64,000 nt of DNA from Pardosa pseudoannulata (taxonomy: Eukaryota > Arthropoda > Arachnida > Araneae > Lycosidae): positions 18,601,756 through 18,665,755 of the forward strand of contig CM063504.1 of assembly GCA_032207245.1 (NCBI GenBank), in the 5' to 3' direction. The translations under genes and the position numbers were made by a program. Positions 62,785 through 64,000 of the stretch are shown piece after piece. Every line of letters begins with the position of its first letter. Within the stretch, counting starts at the first letter, position 1. The notes beneath the pieces were generated by a model that was given only the letters and a program-made list of their open reading frames with translations, ran no database searches and was not told the origin of the DNA.

Positions 62785-62970
62785 AAACGTGTTGAATAGA
62801 CAGAAAATTTACATCTATAGGATAGAAAGCTTTGGGAATTGTATCAAAAGAATTTTAAGTCGAAGACACTCATTTGATTAAAACATTTAGAGTCTGGGAA
62901 AAAGATTTTAAGGAATTAGAATGGGAGAGAGGAGGTTTTAAAGGAAATATTAAAGTTTTATAATTTTGAT
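62785..62970 (+). pseudogene. Penelope-like element fragment, second copy
   Basis: Matches 40270-40455 (agaaaatttacatctatagg, gatagaaagctttggga, gtcgaagacactc, ttttaaggaattagaatgg) and stops at aattttgatata, where a TATG/TATA microsatellite begins. Reading frame broken. Confidence 0.55.
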
Positions 62971-63179
62971 ATATTACATGTATGTGTGTATATGTGTATA
63001 TACGTATATGTGTATGTGTGTATATACATATACGTATATGTGTATGTGTATATATATATCTGTACGTGTGTTTGTACATACATATGTATTTGTATGTATA
63101 TATGTGCATATATATGTTTAAATATATATGTGTGTATATATTTCCATATGTATATAGGTATGCATACGTATAAATATGT

Positions 63180-63235
<56 letters not shown>

Positions 63236-63258
63236 TTACATTTATGTATCCCCGTATA

Positions 63259-63303
<45 letters not shown>
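62971..63303. repeat. (TATG/TACG/TA)n compound microsatellite
   Basis: An irregular tatgtgta / tacgtata mosaic followed by two (AT)n runs (63183-63231 and 63264-63303). Long frames here are Tyr-Ile-Cys artefacts. Confidence 0.95.
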
Positions 63304-63307
<4 letters not shown>

Positions 63308-64000
63308 GACTCCGTACCTTCTTTTTTGACCCCGTTATATATCCGTAGGTTATTCGGGGGTAAAACGCCCCTCTTCTTTGCTACCGAGTAGTGATATTTT
63401 CATGACGGAGATTTTTTTTTTCTGATTATAGGTTAGTGTAGCATCAATTTTTAACAAATAATGTGTCATATATTGATCTACTTTGACAAGGTTAAGGTTA
63501 CATTTATGATACACCTATTAAATATTTTGCTATGATATTTAAGTAGGGAATACAGCGTTTAAATGTGCTTAAATTAAAGGGATATTATTTAATGGGACAT
63601 TGTGTTTTTCCAGATATAAAATCTCCATTCCTCCTTTGTTCGTTTTATCATAGGAAAAAATGTCCTGTTCCTTTAAAAAGAAATATTTTACAAGTTTAAT
63701 AACCACTATCAACAAAAATGTATTTTGCTTTGTAAATTTAAGTAATATGTTTTTTATAATAACGAATATAGAAAAAGGGAAAAAAGGGAAAAAAGAAAAA
63801 AAAACTTACCCATAAGATATTATTTGAAACACGTATATATATTAAAAGAAAAGTTTTTATATCCAATTGAAGTAGAATATGTTTTATTCTGTAAACCTAA
63901 TCTCTAGAGGAAATTATCGTTTTAAAATAAAGATTAAATTAAAAACTCTTAAGAAATTGAAAATTAAACTTTTATAGGATATTATTTTTGCTGTGTGTAA
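63304..64000. other. Unassigned sequence at window end
   Basis: Nothing recognised. Confidence 0.4.

Overview
This 64 kb window is eukaryotic and AT-rich. It looks like intergenic or intronic DNA from an arthropod. An arachnid, most likely a spider, is my best guess from the mix of Tc1, piggyBac, Penelope-like and Helitron remnants and the very long (AT)n tracts, but the sequence alone does not prove it. I found no intact host gene. Most long open frames are (AT)n tracts read as Tyr-Ile repeats, or reading frames of decayed mobile elements. The only host-gene-derived coding sequence I recognise is a broken, minus-strand copy of the N-terminal part of translation initiation factor eIF3a (13,098-13,399).

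Layout. 1-6.2 kb: a tRNA-derived SINE family (SINE-A), a duplicated (AT)n-bearing unit, a foldback of a dispersed repeat (R1), a Helitron-like 5' end, a TTAA-bounded piggyBac-type element, and a second SINE (SINE-B) nested in SINE-A. 8.5-12.4 kb: SINE-B, a Helitron-like/SINE-C composite, a second TTAA element, a GC-richer unique block and another R1 copy. 13-16.6 kb: the eIF3a pseudogene and (AT)n tracts. 18.9-22 kb: short tandem repeats and a 934 bp solo LTR with a 4 bp target duplication. 23.7-27.1 kb: a 382/344 bp satellite interrupted by a 1.6 kb piggyBac deletion derivative. 27.9-29.1 kb: a near full-length Tc1 transposon with a broken transposase. 29.2-31.3 kb: a ~258 bp satellite. 31.9-33.4 kb: two Helitron copies, a long hairpin and SINE-B. 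34.6-38.0 kb: a three-monomer higher-order satellite of about 350 bp. 38.0-45.1 kb: Penelope-like reverse transcriptase pieces, two TTAA elements and a Ty1/copia integrase remnant. 47.3-50.2 kb: twin hAT remnants either side of a LINE RNase H domain, then a 355 bp (AT)n tract. 52.5-54.8 kb: a Helitron and an internally deleted Tc1 copy. 56-64 kb: a GC-richer block, TTAA elements (one inside a Helitron), another GC-richer block and compound microsatellites.

The most interesting signal is a set of six short elements bounded by TTAA with matching terminal inverted repeats (4640, 9968, 39584, 42582, 58202, 59848). They have different sequences but share one architecture: a palindromic motif starts about 18-25 bp inside one end, and in three of them it recurs with a 44-45 bp period. 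Three of the six still carry the C-terminal cysteine-rich DNA-binding domain of a piggyBac transposase without its catalytic core. Two TTAA insertions can be verified inside the window by comparison with uninterrupted repeat copies.
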